In this document: one piece after another, positions 37,375-45,822 of the stretch
How the letters are laid out: every line of letters starts with the position of its first letter
Numbering within the stretch: position 1 is the first letter of the stretch
Notes under the pieces: generated by a model
Seen by the model: only the letters and a program-made list of their open reading frames with translations
Database searches by the model: none
What the model was told of the DNA's origin: nothing
Origin: Candidatus Bathyarchaeia archaeon
GTDB taxonomy: Archaea > Thermoproteota > Bathyarchaeia > Bathyarchaeales > Bathycorpusculaceae
Length of the DNA: 64,000 nucleotides
NCBI GenBank assembly: GCA_038728085.1
Contig: JAVYUU010000005.1
Location: forward strand, 1 to 64,000
Direction of reading: 5' to 3'
Translations under genes and position numbers: made by a program

Positions 37375-37498
37375 GGGGCTGCCGGCTTTCCCGGGTTCGC
37401 GTGGCCGAAGACCACACTACTGCCGGGAACGGAGCGCGGTTTAACTTCCGAGTTCGGAATGGGATCGGGTGGGTCCCGCGCCCTATGGCCGGCAAACC
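37375..37498 (-). rRNA. rrf: 5S ribosomal RNA
   Basis: Minus-strand reading gives the conserved 5S core: terminal helix TGCCGGC/GCCGGCA, CCCGATCCCATTCCGAACTC (loop C region), GAAGTTAAACCG, and the GTAGTGTGG/CCGCGCGGACC-like loop E arm. Length about 120 nucleotides. It stands alone, without 16S or 23S genes nearby, as is common in archaea where 5S is unlinked. Exact ends are uncertain by two to four bases. Confidence 0.95.
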
Positions 37499-37548
37499 CC
37501 AAAATACACGGTTAACTATTACACTTTAACTTTTCGCTTTTGGTAAGC

Positions 37549-38475
37549 TTATTTCTCACTTTTAAGGAGTTCCCAGATTCCAAAGCCGCCGACGGTTTCC
37601 GGCCTTTCTACGGGATTGTACCACTGCTTTTTTGTGCCTATTTTGGATCGTATTTTCCATCCGAGGGATTTGGGCTCCTTGTCTATGGCTTCCAGTATCT
37701 TGTCCACTTTTTGGATTATTTCCTCCCTCTCCTCCGTGCCGACTTGTTTTGGGTCTATGTTTGCCTCATGGCCAAACTGGTCCATCTTCGCCAGAAACGC
37801 CTTAATCCTCTTGAGGTTTGTTGTGGCCGTATACCAGAACCCCCAGTCCCGAGCTAATAGTCTAGCAATATAGGAGGAGTCTATGCTCTCCTTTTCAGGC
37901 TTTTGACTTACACCGTGAGCCTTCAAGAGAAGCAGGCAGTCTTTAAGATCCTTGACGCTGAAAGCCTCCCAGATCTGAATTTTTTCAAGGAGCATGTCCG
38001 TAACCGTCACCGTTGGATAATCCAACTCAAGCCGTTCCCTGAAGTCGATGGGGTGATTTGCCACCAGAAGCCTATCGAAGAAAACGTCCACGTAGAACCA
38101 GCCTTTTGGATGGAAGTAGATTTGCCTTTCAGAGGCCGCTGTGGAGAGGGTGGCTCTTCTCTTCACATAGCCCAGCCTATCAAATAACGCCTTTACCTTG
38201 TCCCTATAAATGCGGTATGAGACTAGGTCTATGTCGCTGTACTCCTGTCCTTCGGCGACGCCTGTTCCCACCCTGCCAAGTTTTCTGGCAAAATCCATGC
38301 AGTCTTGACAGTGTATCGCTATGCCCAGCCCGCCTAAAATCCTTAGAACTATGCCTTCCCGCTCTGCCTCCTTAACAATCCTCTGGGATTCTTGCAGAAA
38401 GATTTCGGTTGGAACTATGCCCCTCCATTCCTCAGGTAGCTCGCGTTTAATCTCCCTTTCAAGGAGCCAAGCCAT
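37549..38475 (-). CDS. Nucleotidyltransferase-fold protein
   Basis: 308 residues. The region ILRILGGLGIAIHCQD followed by EGQEYSDIDLVSYRIYRDKV has the GG...(D/S)DxD pattern of polymerase-beta-like nucleotidyltransferases (AbiEii-like). A third acid probably lies in YVDVFFDRL. The following TVTVTDMLLEKIQIWEAF and KDLKDCLLLL helices match the post-catalytic part of that family. The protein at 43121-44245 has the same layout, so the two are likely distant paralogues. It could modify an RNA or protein, or be the enzyme half of a toxin-antitoxin pair; no partner is adjacent. Confidence 0.7.
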   Translation of the reverse strand: MAWLLEREIKRELPEEWRGIVPTEIFLQESQRIVKEAEREGIVLRILGGLGIAIHCQDCMDFARKLGRVGTGVAEGQEYSDIDLVSYRIYRDKVKALFDRLGYVKRRATLSTAASERQIYFHPKGWFYVDVFFDRLLVANHPIDFRERLELDYPTVTVTDMLLEKIQIWEAFSVKDLKDCLLLLKAHGVSQKPEKESIDSSYIARLLARDWGFWYTATTNLKRIKAFLAKMDQFGHEANIDPKQVGTEEREEIIQKVDKILEAIDKEPKSLGWKIRSKIGTKKQWYNPVERPETVGGFGIWELLKSEK

Positions 38476-38483
38476 GGCTGCTC

Positions 38484-39458
38484 CTAGCCCTCTATCCTCT
38501 GAAGCCTTGTGATTTTGTTGCCCTTAAACTCGATTAGAAAAGCCCTCAAAATTCCCTCAGCATATTCGCTTCCGGGGTTCACACAGTATGTTCTTCCAAT
38601 CTTCATGGAGCCGGCTGACTCGTGAATGTGCCCATGAAGCCCCAGGAATGGCTGATATTTCTCGATCATTTTCCTAACCGCCTTTGAGCCCACTGGAACC
38701 ATAACGACGCTTCCACTGCGGATCACCGGGTTGAAGTTCTCGTCTAGGAGGGGAGCTTCATCAAGTTTTGACTGGTATGGTGGAGCGTGGAAGTTGAATA
38801 TGGCGTTTTCAACGTTCTTGACTTGGGAAATATACCTTTCAAGGCGTTCCTCCAGCTTATCCTCCTCTTCCTCACGGGACGTCTTCCAAGGACTCGGATT
38901 TACCCATCCGCAACTAATCATCTCATGGGCGTCGTCGATTTCTATAACCTTGCCCTCACCATTAATCACGTATTTGTGACTGTTAACCACCTCGTCGATG
39001 ATTGGTCTATCATCGTTTCCTGGACAGACAACTACCCGTGTGTCGCCTGGAAGTTTCTGGGGGATTAGATCAAGCCAACTCTTTATTGTTGAAACCATGA
39101 CTTCTTGAAAGACCTCTTCAACTTTTTTGGGGTTTCTAATCATCTCCTCATATTCAGCCTCGTCTGTCAGGTAAGGGTAATAGCCTATCCCCCTTATCTC
39201 CTTCATGGCCCTCTCTATTTCGCTCTCTTCAACCACCTGGGTTCTTTTCAAGTGATAGAAGGAGTATTTGCCATCTTTGCGTTTAACGATGGGCACTAGC
39301 ATCTTGCCAGTTAAGTCTCCACCGCAGATTGCCCAATCAACCTTGAGCATTGCAGAGGCGTTTAGGAATTTCCGCCAAACCCCTTCAGATCCATGCATGT
39401 CCGTGGCAAACAGAATTCTCGTTTCTTCCTCCTTCTTTCGCTTAAACAAAAACGACAC
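38484..39458 (-). CDS. Metallophosphoesterase
   Basis: 324 residues. Calcineurin-like motifs in order: FATDMHGSEGVW, ICGGDLTGK, CPGNDDRP, NFHAPPY and LHGHIHES. The metals are held by the Asp, Asn and His residues of these blocks. A long insertion between motifs 2 and 3 covers residues 60-135. Starts MSFLFKRKKEEETRIL. Eight bases upstream of the nucleotidyltransferase-fold gene, in the same orientation, so probably cotranscribed. Substrate unknown; a phosphodiester is likely. Confidence 0.88.
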   Translation of the reverse strand: MSFLFKRKKEEETRILFATDMHGSEGVWRKFLNASAMLKVDWAICGGDLTGKMLVPIVKRKDGKYSFYHLKRTQVVEESEIERAMKEIRGIGYYPYLTDEAEYEEMIRNPKKVEEVFQEVMVSTIKSWLDLIPQKLPGDTRVVVCPGNDDRPIIDEVVNSHKYVINGEGKVIEIDDAHEMISCGWVNPSPWKTSREEEEDKLEERLERYISQVKNVENAIFNFHAPPYQSKLDEAPLLDENFNPVIRSGSVVMVPVGSKAVRKMIEKYQPFLGLHGHIHESAGSMKIGRTYCVNPGSEYAEGILRAFLIEFKGNKITRLQRIEG

Positions 39459-39592
39459 TCTTAATCATCCTTCCCCGGTATTTTCCATAATTTCCCGTTA
39501 TAAGAGGCGAGGTTGTGCTATTTAAACTCTAAGGTTGATGGAAAGTTTTAAATTCAGACGGGGCTAAAACTAAATCTCCGGTGTTATAAAGA

Positions 39593-41284
39593 ATGGTTGC
39601 GAAAAAGCCTGAACTTTTTGCCAGAGAGGCAACTGGACTTGTGAGGGAGATAGGCTTCACTGTAGGTGTCATCATAATTCTAAGCCACGTCATCGGTTTA
39701 GGATGGCAGAAACGGGCATTCCAGTTTGCAGGTCCAGCGCCTATGTCAATATCAGACATGCCCTTGGGCTTACCCGCCATGTTCTGGGCGTTTCTGGTAT
39801 GCGGCATAGTGGTGTTGATCACGGGGTATGCGGCGGGTTATGTAACAGCAGCCATGCCTAGATCAGGTGGAGGCTATGTCACGATTTCCCGCGTTATACA
39901 CCCATTTGTGGGTTATATTGCAGCGTGGCTAATGTTCCTTGCTGAGGCCTTTTCCTATGGGCTTATAGGTGTGGCTGTTTTTGAAGCCATCACGATATTC
40001 TATAACATTGCGTTGGCTCCCACGGTTATAGAAATAGGCGCTGCGGAGCTATTCATCGGCGGGCTCGTGATAGTTTGGATTTTCGCGATAGTAGCCCTTC
40101 TTGGAACGAAGCTATATGGGCGGCTGATGGAAGTCCTATTCTATATACCGGCAGTTATAACCATCATCTTCTTTGTAATGTGGATTGCCGGGGCACTGAA
40201 CCCAGACCTGGTCTCAAGAGGTGTCACCGAAGTTATGGGGGTGACGCCCGAGAGAATCGTACAGCTTGCAAAGAACACTGGCATGACTGCCTATAGAACT
40301 GGCTTTTTTGATGCTTTCTCGCTGGCTTTGGGTGGAGCCTTCTGGGCTTACATGGGATGGTACGCTACAACCTTCGTCGCCGGAGAAGTGAAGGAAGCCA
40401 ACAAGAAGCTCCCAATGATTCTTCTGGTCGCTGGCTTGGCCGTTATGATCGTTTACCTGTTGGCGTCATCCCTCTCCGCCATCGCCTGCATGAATGTGGC
40501 TTCAGACGGCCAATGGAGCTTCTATCAAGCCTACGCTTGGCTTAGCTACCCACCTAAAGCTGCAGAGGACGCTGTTGCAGCTGCTGTGGCAACGATTCCA
40601 AACTTCCAGTCGGCATGGAGCACCGGAATTGCCTCGATGATCGCTAGGGGGATGGGCTTAGGATGGCTTTCATGGCTCATTGCGCTTGGAGGCGTATTAT
40701 GGGTAGCCAACGACATTCCGCCCTTCCTGCTGGTGGCTTCTAGAACCTTCTTCGCCATGTCCTTTGACAGAATGTTGCCCGAAAAATTCGCCTATGTCAG
40801 CGAGAAGTGGCATGCACCCGTATGGTCCATAATAATCACGGCGGTCTTCGCCATCCCAGCATGCATGGCTGAAGCAAACTTCCCAAAGGGCGCAGCAACA
40901 TATTTGGCGTTTGCAGGTGTGGTTGGAACAGATATCTTCGACGCATTCTTCTTGACGCTGTTCTGCCTATCCTGTATGCTTCTACCCCTTGAAAGAAGAG
41001 ACATTTACGAGCGGGCAGCCGTCAAACACTCGGTGGGAACGGTGTGCACGCTTGGCTTCTTTGCAACGCTAGGCGCTGCCTTCTGCCTCTACATATTCAT
41101 CAAGGAATCATCTTGGATCTGGTCGCTCTTCACGTCGGGTGCAGACATAGGCGAGGTGGTTAGCGCTATAGGATTCTTCGGATGCATAATTGTTGGTATA
41201 CTGCTCTACGTCTACTACATGTACAGAAACACAACAAGAGGCATAGACATGCGCACACTATACCTCAACATACCGCCAGAATAG
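39593..41284 (+). CDS. APC-superfamily amino acid permease
   Basis: 563 residues with twelve or more hydrophobic helices. The first helix region GLVREIGFTVGVIIILSHVIG and the PRSGGGYVTISRVIHPFVGY motif (equivalent to the AP.SGG.Y motif of the amino acid-polyamine-organocation family) support the call, as does FVAGEVKEANKKLPMILL later on. Secondary transporter for an amino acid or related amine. The following gene is close (50 bases) and is also membrane-bound. The substrate cannot be told. Confidence 0.87.
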   Translation: MVAKKPELFAREATGLVREIGFTVGVIIILSHVIGLGWQKRAFQFAGPAPMSISDMPLGLPAMFWAFLVCGIVVLITGYAAGYVTAAMPRSGGGYVTISRVIHPFVGYIAAWLMFLAEAFSYGLIGVAVFEAITIFYNIALAPTVIEIGAAELFIGGLVIVWIFAIVALLGTKLYGRLMEVLFYIPAVITIIFFVMWIAGALNPDLVSRGVTEVMGVTPERIVQLAKNTGMTAYRTGFFDAFSLALGGAFWAYMGWYATTFVAGEVKEANKKLPMILLVAGLAVMIVYLLASSLSAIACMNVASDGQWSFYQAYAWLSYPPKAAEDAVAAAVATIPNFQSAWSTGIASMIARGMGLGWLSWLIALGGVLWVANDIPPFLLVASRTFFAMSFDRMLPEKFAYVSEKWHAPVWSIIITAVFAIPACMAEANFPKGAATYLAFAGVVGTDIFDAFFLTLFCLSCMLLPLERRDIYERAAVKHSVGTVCTLGFFATLGAAFCLYIFIKESSWIWSLFTSGADIGEVVSAIGFFGCIIVGILLYVYYMYRNTTRGIDMRTLYLNIPPE

Positions 41285-41334
41285 CCTTAAATATCCCCCT
41301 TTCATTTTTTAAACCCGAAAATGGTGTTTTAAAC

Positions 41335-42228
41335 GTGTATGAGCTGGATTTTGCCGTCGACATGGTGGAGGAACAACTAGTCAAGGGGAATCTACGCTGG
41401 CTAGCCAACTTCAGCGAAATCCACAAAGAATACAAAGTTGGCGACATAACATTCCCATTATACGCTTTTGGAAGCCTACAGGAGAAAGGCTTCTTCTTGT
41501 CGAAAATCTTCTCAGCACTGGTCACCCCCAGATACAAGGTTCATCTGCTCATCTACACAGAGCAAAGCTTTGACCCCAAACTTGTTAGGAAGCTGGTTTT
41601 AGCCTGCAAAAACAAGTTTGGCTCCGAGGACTGGATTTTCCTGGGTCTTGTCCAAAGAGAGACCTTCCAAAAGGCTGTGAGGGATGCTGTAGCCAATATT
41701 GCAGATAAGAACGTTGGCGTGGTTGCCTACAGTTTGGCTTCAAAGGAGATGGTGGTTTCTGGAAACATTTTGGGCAGGGGTTTAGCGAAACAGCTGAGGC
41801 TTACAGAAGCCAAATTTGAAGCCTTCGACCTTCCAAACTACCTCAAAAGCTTCACGATAACCTTCTTCTCAGTGGTGTTAATCCTTGTTTTCCTAATGCT
41901 TTCCGGCTTCCAGAACATTATTAACCCTCTATCCTTGCTAATAGCCATCATAATCTCGCTTGTTCTGGGCTATCACCTCTACAAAAACCGCTATCACGTC
42001 TCTCTCTCCTTGGACGGTAGAGGCTTTCAACTATGGGAGGGCAAAAACCTCAAAGAGGGAAAATGGACCGATTTTTCAGATGTAGCCATCTACGTTACAC
42101 CCCAGCGTGAAACATGCTTAAGGCTCTATTCAAAGAATGGAAGTGTGGATCTACCGCTTTCAAGGGTTGGGCTGTCGAGGAAAGAGGCATACCGGGTGAT
42201 CAAGCAACTTATAAAGGAAGGCGGGTAG
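41335..42228 (+). CDS. Uncharacterised protein with two membrane helices
   Basis: 297 residues when started at the GTG at 41335 (MYELDFAVDMVEEQLV); a longer open frame overlaps the permease and is unlikely. The N-terminal 180 residues are mixed alpha/beta with no motif recognised. Two adjacent membrane helices lie at about residues 184-204 and 208-227. The C-terminal 70 residues look like a PH-like or beta domain (YHVSLSLDGRGFQLWEGKNL, TDFSDVAIYV). In the same direction as the permease, perhaps cotranscribed. Function unknown. Confidence 0.62.
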   Translation: MYELDFAVDMVEEQLVKGNLRWLANFSEIHKEYKVGDITFPLYAFGSLQEKGFFLSKIFSALVTPRYKVHLLIYTEQSFDPKLVRKLVLACKNKFGSEDWIFLGLVQRETFQKAVRDAVANIADKNVGVVAYSLASKEMVVSGNILGRGLAKQLRLTEAKFEAFDLPNYLKSFTITFFSVVLILVFLMLSGFQNIINPLSLLIAIIISLVLGYHLYKNRYHVSLSLDGRGFQLWEGKNLKEGKWTDFSDVAIYVTPQRETCLRLYSKNGSVDLPLSRVGLSRKEAYRVIKQLIKEGG

Positions 42229-42302
42229 CTCAATAATTTCGTTCTGGAAAGAATTGTTATCTATTAGGAGGCAGCTTTCAACGGTTGTAGAGGGTTGACT
42301 TT

Positions 42303-43220
42303 ATGGAGAAAATCGCCGTTATAGGCGCCGGAGTAATAGGTGGGGCAATTGTTAAAAGCCTTCTGATAAAGGGCTATCAAGGCAGGGTTATCGCCACCAG
42401 ACGTGACGCTGAAAAGCTCAAGGAGCTTGAAAAGCTCGGGGCCTTGGTGACGACGGATAATAAGAAAGCTGCGAAAGAGGCTGACATAATATTTCTATGT
42501 ATTAAGCCAAATGATGTGGCGAAGGTTCTAAAGGAGATAAGCGCTGAAATCGAAAACAAGATTGTAATTTCCACGGCTGCAACCATCCCCCTTCAATTTT
42601 ACAAAAACCTAGCGCCAAGAGCAAAGTTTGTTAGAACCATGCCAAATATTGCGGCCTTAGTGCAGGAGTCTTTCACTGCCTACTGCTGCGACAACAGCCT
42701 AAGCAATGAGGAGAAAATGCGGGTTAAGCGGATTCTAGACGCCATGGGCGTTTCCGAGGAGGTTGAAGAAAATTACATGGACGCCATAACCGCCCTAAGT
42801 GGTAGTGGACCAGGATACATCTCCATAATTATAGAAGCCTTAATGTATGCAGGGTTAAAGGTTGGATTGCCAAGAGATCTAGCCCTATACAGCTCCGCCC
42901 AGGCAGTCCTCGGAACTGGAAAGTTGATTCTCGAAACACGAGAGCATCCTGCCAAGATAAAGGATATGGTGACCACACCGGGCGGCACGACGATCGAGGC
43001 AATTTTCGAGCTTGAGGGAAGCCAGATACGTCAAGCTTTAATGAAAGCCGTTGAGGAAGCCACCAAGAAATGCGAAAAAATTCGGGAAAAAAATTATCGG
43101 TACCTGAAGGTCGGGCACTCTCACTCTATGACTGGTGTTTCTACGGCGGTGTTCCACCATGGCTTATCCCACTTCTTATCGACAACGGGCAAAACTTTGA
43201 GAAGCTCCTGTATTCGCTGA
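42303..43220 (+). CDS. proC: Pyrroline-5-carboxylate reductase, 3' end probably frameshifted
   Basis: The first 268 residues are a standard ProC: IAVIGAGVIGGAIVKSLL (NADPH fold), LCIKPNDV, RTMPNIAALVQESFTAY, ALSGSGPGYISIIIEAL and the DMVTTPGGTTIEAI..LE signature. It makes proline from pyrroline-5-carboxylate. After KKCEKIREK the reading frame runs 40 more codons through sequence complementary to the next gene. A run of seven A at 43087-43093 precedes this. With six A the frame would stop at 43107, just before the convergent gene at 43121 and at the normal length. I suspect a one-base error or slippage there. Confidence 0.88.
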   Translation: MEKIAVIGAGVIGGAIVKSLLIKGYQGRVIATRRDAEKLKELEKLGALVTTDNKKAAKEADIIFLCIKPNDVAKVLKEISAEIENKIVISTAATIPLQFYKNLAPRAKFVRTMPNIAALVQESFTAYCCDNSLSNEEKMRVKRILDAMGVSEEVEENYMDAITALSGSGPGYISIIIEALMYAGLKVGLPRDLALYSSAQAVLGTGKLILETREHPAKIKDMVTTPGGTTIEAIFELEGSQIRQALMKAVEEATKKCEKIREKNYRYLKVGHSHSMTGVSTAVFHHGLSHFLSTTGKTLRSSCIR

Positions 43221-44245
43221 GTGACTGTTGAAACTTGACTCTTCGACATCCACCTTCCTAAAACATCCGACCTTTCAACCAAGTTTTTGAGGTTCAATGT
43301 GACGGTTAAGGCGAGTTTCTTGTCTTTATCCAAAATTTTCCTCATTTTCTGTGCATCAATTCTCTCGGGTCCAACTCCGATTTCATGGTCTAGGAATATG
43401 GCGCAGACATCCTTGATGTCTTTCTCCTCCATCCCGATGATTATTCTGTCCTTTGCATAGTATGGATAAGATAGAATTCTGTAGTCGCATTCGCACTCTT
43501 CCAGTTCCCTTGTACACTCCTTTGGCATGTCAAAGATGAACTGAGCTTTCGAAATTATAAGGTTCTCCAAGCCAATGGTGTAGAGATTCTCCTTATACCT
43601 TGGAAAGGCATCACGGATATCCACCCGGTGCCTTAGGTCGATGACATCGCAGAACAAATCCAGAACAGTTATTTTCGGCAATCCCTCAGGCGTTATGTCA
43701 TTTATTGTTGTCAGCCTATACCTTTCGCCATGCCTCCAAGCGTTAAATCGCCTATCATTCGCTGTTGCAAAAGACTTGTACTGCGTGCCGAAAGCTCTAT
43801 CCATTTGTAGCAGAAGCCTATAGAAGTCGACGCCTTGCCTTTTTGGGACAATGAAGTCCGTGTCTTTAATGGGTCTTTCGAGGGATCCTCCAGCGTTAGC
43901 GCTTGGACAGTGAATTTTGACGGCTGCACCGCCAAACAGCAAGGCTGGAATCGGATTTTTACTTACCACTTTATTGAATGCCCTGGGATAAAGCTCATGA
44001 AGCTTCGGCGCGTTCACAGCCGCCCAAAGAGTGACCATGGCGCTTCTCATTGGGAAATAGTTCAAGTCTATGTATGAGGGCAACTCCAAAGCGTCTCTCA
44101 ACTCTTCAACGTTGACGTGGGAGGTTAGTGGTAAATCAACCTCGTAGGTGGTTCCATCTAGATCTCTGTACAGAACGAACCTGCCCCTTGCAACCCCTTC
44201 TCCAGTTAAACCTCTGTCACATTTACTCCAATTTTGACCGAACAT
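43121..44245 (-). CDS. Nucleotidyltransferase-fold protein, second copy
   Basis: About 374 residues from the ATG at 44245 (MFGQNWSKCDRGLTGEG). The frame is open further, but that part overlaps the tRNA-Trp gene and its TATA box. The block IPALLFGGAAVKIHC, then IKDTDFIVPKRQGVDFYRLL and VLDLFCDVIDL gives the GG, DxD and third-acid pattern, and EEKDIKDVCAIFLDHE matches the KD(L/I)KD helix of the 37549 protein. C-terminal region helical with many charged residues. Function unknown; perhaps a nucleotide-transfer enzyme related to AbiEii. Converges on proC. Confidence 0.66.
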   Translation of the reverse strand: MFGQNWSKCDRGLTGEGVARGRFVLYRDLDGTTYEVDLPLTSHVNVEELRDALELPSYIDLNYFPMRSAMVTLWAAVNAPKLHELYPRAFNKVVSKNPIPALLFGGAAVKIHCPSANAGGSLERPIKDTDFIVPKRQGVDFYRLLLQMDRAFGTQYKSFATANDRRFNAWRHGERYRLTTINDITPEGLPKITVLDLFCDVIDLRHRVDIRDAFPRYKENLYTIGLENLIISKAQFIFDMPKECTRELEECECDYRILSYPYYAKDRIIIGMEEKDIKDVCAIFLDHEIGVGPERIDAQKMRKILDKDKKLALTVTLNLKNLVERSDVLGRWMSKSQVSTVTQRIQELLKVLPVVDKKWDKPWWNTAVETPVIE

Positions 44246-44361
44246 CAATAATAAACCAAATAAACCTTCACGAAACAGTAAATAAGTGTTATTCTTTTGG
44301 GCAGAAATGGAATAACGCATATATCCAAATTCTATAATTTTCTCTAAATGCCGCAACTGGA

Positions 44362-44537
44362 GGGGCCGTAGTCTAGGCAGGTATGACGACGGGCTCCAGA
44401 ACACGCCAACACGGGTTTGCGGACCGCCATGCGGAATGAAGAGGTTCTGGAGCGGTCTGTAGGGAAACCCGTAGAAACAGCCGCTTGAAGGCTGTTTCGG
44501 GGAAAGGTCGTCGGTTCAAATCCGGCCGGCCCCACCA
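44362..44537 (+). tRNA. trnW: tRNA-Trp (CCA) with two apparent introns
   Basis: Acceptor helix GGGGCCG (44362-44368) pairs with CGGCCCC (44527-44533), followed by A and an encoded CCA (to 44537). Anticodon stem ACGGG (44389-44393) pairs with CCCGT (44468-44472). The loop CTCCAGA holds anticodon CCA at 44396-44398. A 67-nt intron (44400-44466) sits at the canonical position after base 37. The T arm GTCGG/CCGGC with TTCAAAT starts at 44510. Between 44473 and 44509 there are 37 bases instead of five, with a 9-bp hairpin (GAAACAGCC/GGCTGTTTC), which implies a second intron of about 32 bases in the variable loop. A TATA box GCATATATCC lies at about 44318. Confidence 0.85.
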
Positions 44538-44569
44538 CCGGTAATGGTTTGGGCTGCGTGGTTGGAGCT

Positions 44570-45013
44570 ATGGCTAAGAAAGTGTTTATGATGAGGTTAA
44601 GTGATATACAGCCAAGTCAGCTTCATATTTGCTCTGAAAAGCTATCTGAAGTTATGAAGACTTTTAATCTTAACAAGCTGAGGACTATGGAGCCTATACC
44701 GGTTAAAAGGCTTAAAGGTGACGTGATTCTTGTGAATGGCCACACAAGGGCTTTTGCAGCCTATCTTTGCGGTTTCGCAGAAGTGCCAGTTTATTGGGAA
44801 AAAGAAGAACTCGCTTGGGACGTGTACAAAGTTTGCGTAGAATGGTGTAAGAAGGAGGAGATACGCACCATTGCCGACCTTGAAAATAGGATAGTGCCTC
44901 AAGGAGAATACGAAAGACTATGGTATGCACGGTGCGAGAAACTGGAGCAAGAATTAAAACGCAAGAGAAAAAGTGCACTTAAGAAGACATTGCGGCATAA
45001 AATTAGGAGCTGA
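44570..45013 (+). CDS. ParB/sulfiredoxin-like domain protein
   Basis: 147 residues from the ATG at 44570 (MAKKVFMMRLSDIQPSQLHI). A ParB-type nuclease/CTPase-like core is indicated by IPVKRLKGDVILVNGHTRAFAAYLCGFAEVPVYW, where NGHTRA is the conserved box II of this superfamily. The C-terminal half is helical and strongly basic (LKRKRKSALKKTLRHKIRS), suitable for nucleic acid binding. Similar small archaeal proteins are annotated as ParB-domain proteins of unknown role. Directly downstream of tRNA-Trp and six bases upstream of the cofE gene. Confidence 0.72.
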   Translation: MAKKVFMMRLSDIQPSQLHICSEKLSEVMKTFNLNKLRTMEPIPVKRLKGDVILVNGHTRAFAAYLCGFAEVPVYWEKEELAWDVYKVCVEWCKKEEIRTIADLENRIVPQGEYERLWYARCEKLEQELKRKRKSALKKTLRHKIRS

Positions 45014-45018
45014 GATGT

Positions 45019-45822
45019 TTGAGGTTGTATGCTGTAAAGACAAGGGTTATCCATGTTGGCGACAATCTTGTTGATCTGGTTTTGAAGGCTTTAACTGAAC
45101 AAAATCTTTTATTGGAGGATAATGACGTTTTGGTTTTTGCCTCCAAGATTGTGGCGTATGCGCAAGGACGAATTGTTAAATTGGATGATGTGAAGCCGTC
45201 CAAAAGGGCGGTGGAGCTTGCCGAACGATTTTCCATTAGAAGCGAGCTTGCCGAGTTGATACTGCGTGAAGCAAACGCGGTTTATGGTGGTGTTGAAAAA
45301 GCTGTTTTAACGCTCAAGAATCACGTGTTAACGGTTAATGCTGGGATAGACAATAAAAACGCACCTTTAGGCTGCGTTGTTTTGTGGCCTGAAAACGTCA
45401 AGGAGACAGCGAAACAATTGAGGGAGGAGATCCTTCACAAAACTGGAAAGAAGGTTGCAGTTCTAATAGTTGATAGTGGCTTGATGCCGCTGAGAAAGGG
45501 AACAATGGGTCTTGCTTTGGCTGTTGCAGGCTTTAAACCGGTTGAAGACTATCGGGGGCAGAGCGACCTCTATGGAAGGGAAATAGTGATCACGCAACAC
45601 GCTATTGCGGAGGATTTGGCCTCTGCAGCCCATCTGCTTATGGGCGAATCATCTGAGAAGACTCCAATAGTGCTTGTTAAGGGGGCTCCGCTCAAGTTTG
45701 ATGATGGTGTCTACGGCCCTGAAGACTTGGCTCTGCCCAGCAGTCAATGCGTTTTCATGAACGCTTTTTCAGCACAACCATCAAACGCTTTGATGAGGCC
45801 AGCGTTTTCTAGGGCTTTGTGA
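45019..45822 (+). CDS. cofE: Coenzyme F420-0:L-glutamate ligase-like protein
   Basis: 267 residues from a TTG start. Family features are DVLVFASKIVAYAQGRIV near the N-terminus, ILREANAVYGGVEKAVLTLKNHVLTVNAGIDNKNAP, and the DSGLMPLRKGTMGLALAVAGF and EDLASAAHLLMGESSEKTP segments. CofE adds glutamates to F420-0. So the organism probably makes F420 or a related deazaflavin, though no other F420 gene is in the window. The 3' end overlaps the convergent membrane gene by 79 bases, which is long; the last 15 residues may be extra. Confidence 0.85.
   Translation: MRLYAVKTRVIHVGDNLVDLVLKALTEQNLLLEDNDVLVFASKIVAYAQGRIVKLDDVKPSKRAVELAERFSIRSELAELILREANAVYGGVEKAVLTLKNHVLTVNAGIDNKNAPLGCVVLWPENVKETAKQLREEILHKTGKKVAVLIVDSGLMPLRKGTMGLALAVAGFKPVEDYRGQSDLYGREIVITQHAIAEDLASAAHLLMGESSEKTPIVLVKGAPLKFDDGVYGPEDLALPSSQCVFMNAFSAQPSNALMRPAFSRAL

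Noticed and set aside
37375-37498. rRNA operon around the 5S gene
   Set aside because: No 16S or 23S sequence in the flanks; the 5S gene is solitary.
41182-41334. Longer N-terminus of the 41335 protein
   Set aside because: It would overlap the permease gene in another frame, is histidine-rich and low in hydrophobic pattern, and has a better GTG start after the permease stop.
44246-44404. Longer N-terminus of the 43121 nucleotidyltransferase-like protein
   Set aside because: It would read antisense through the tRNA-Trp gene and its TATA box.
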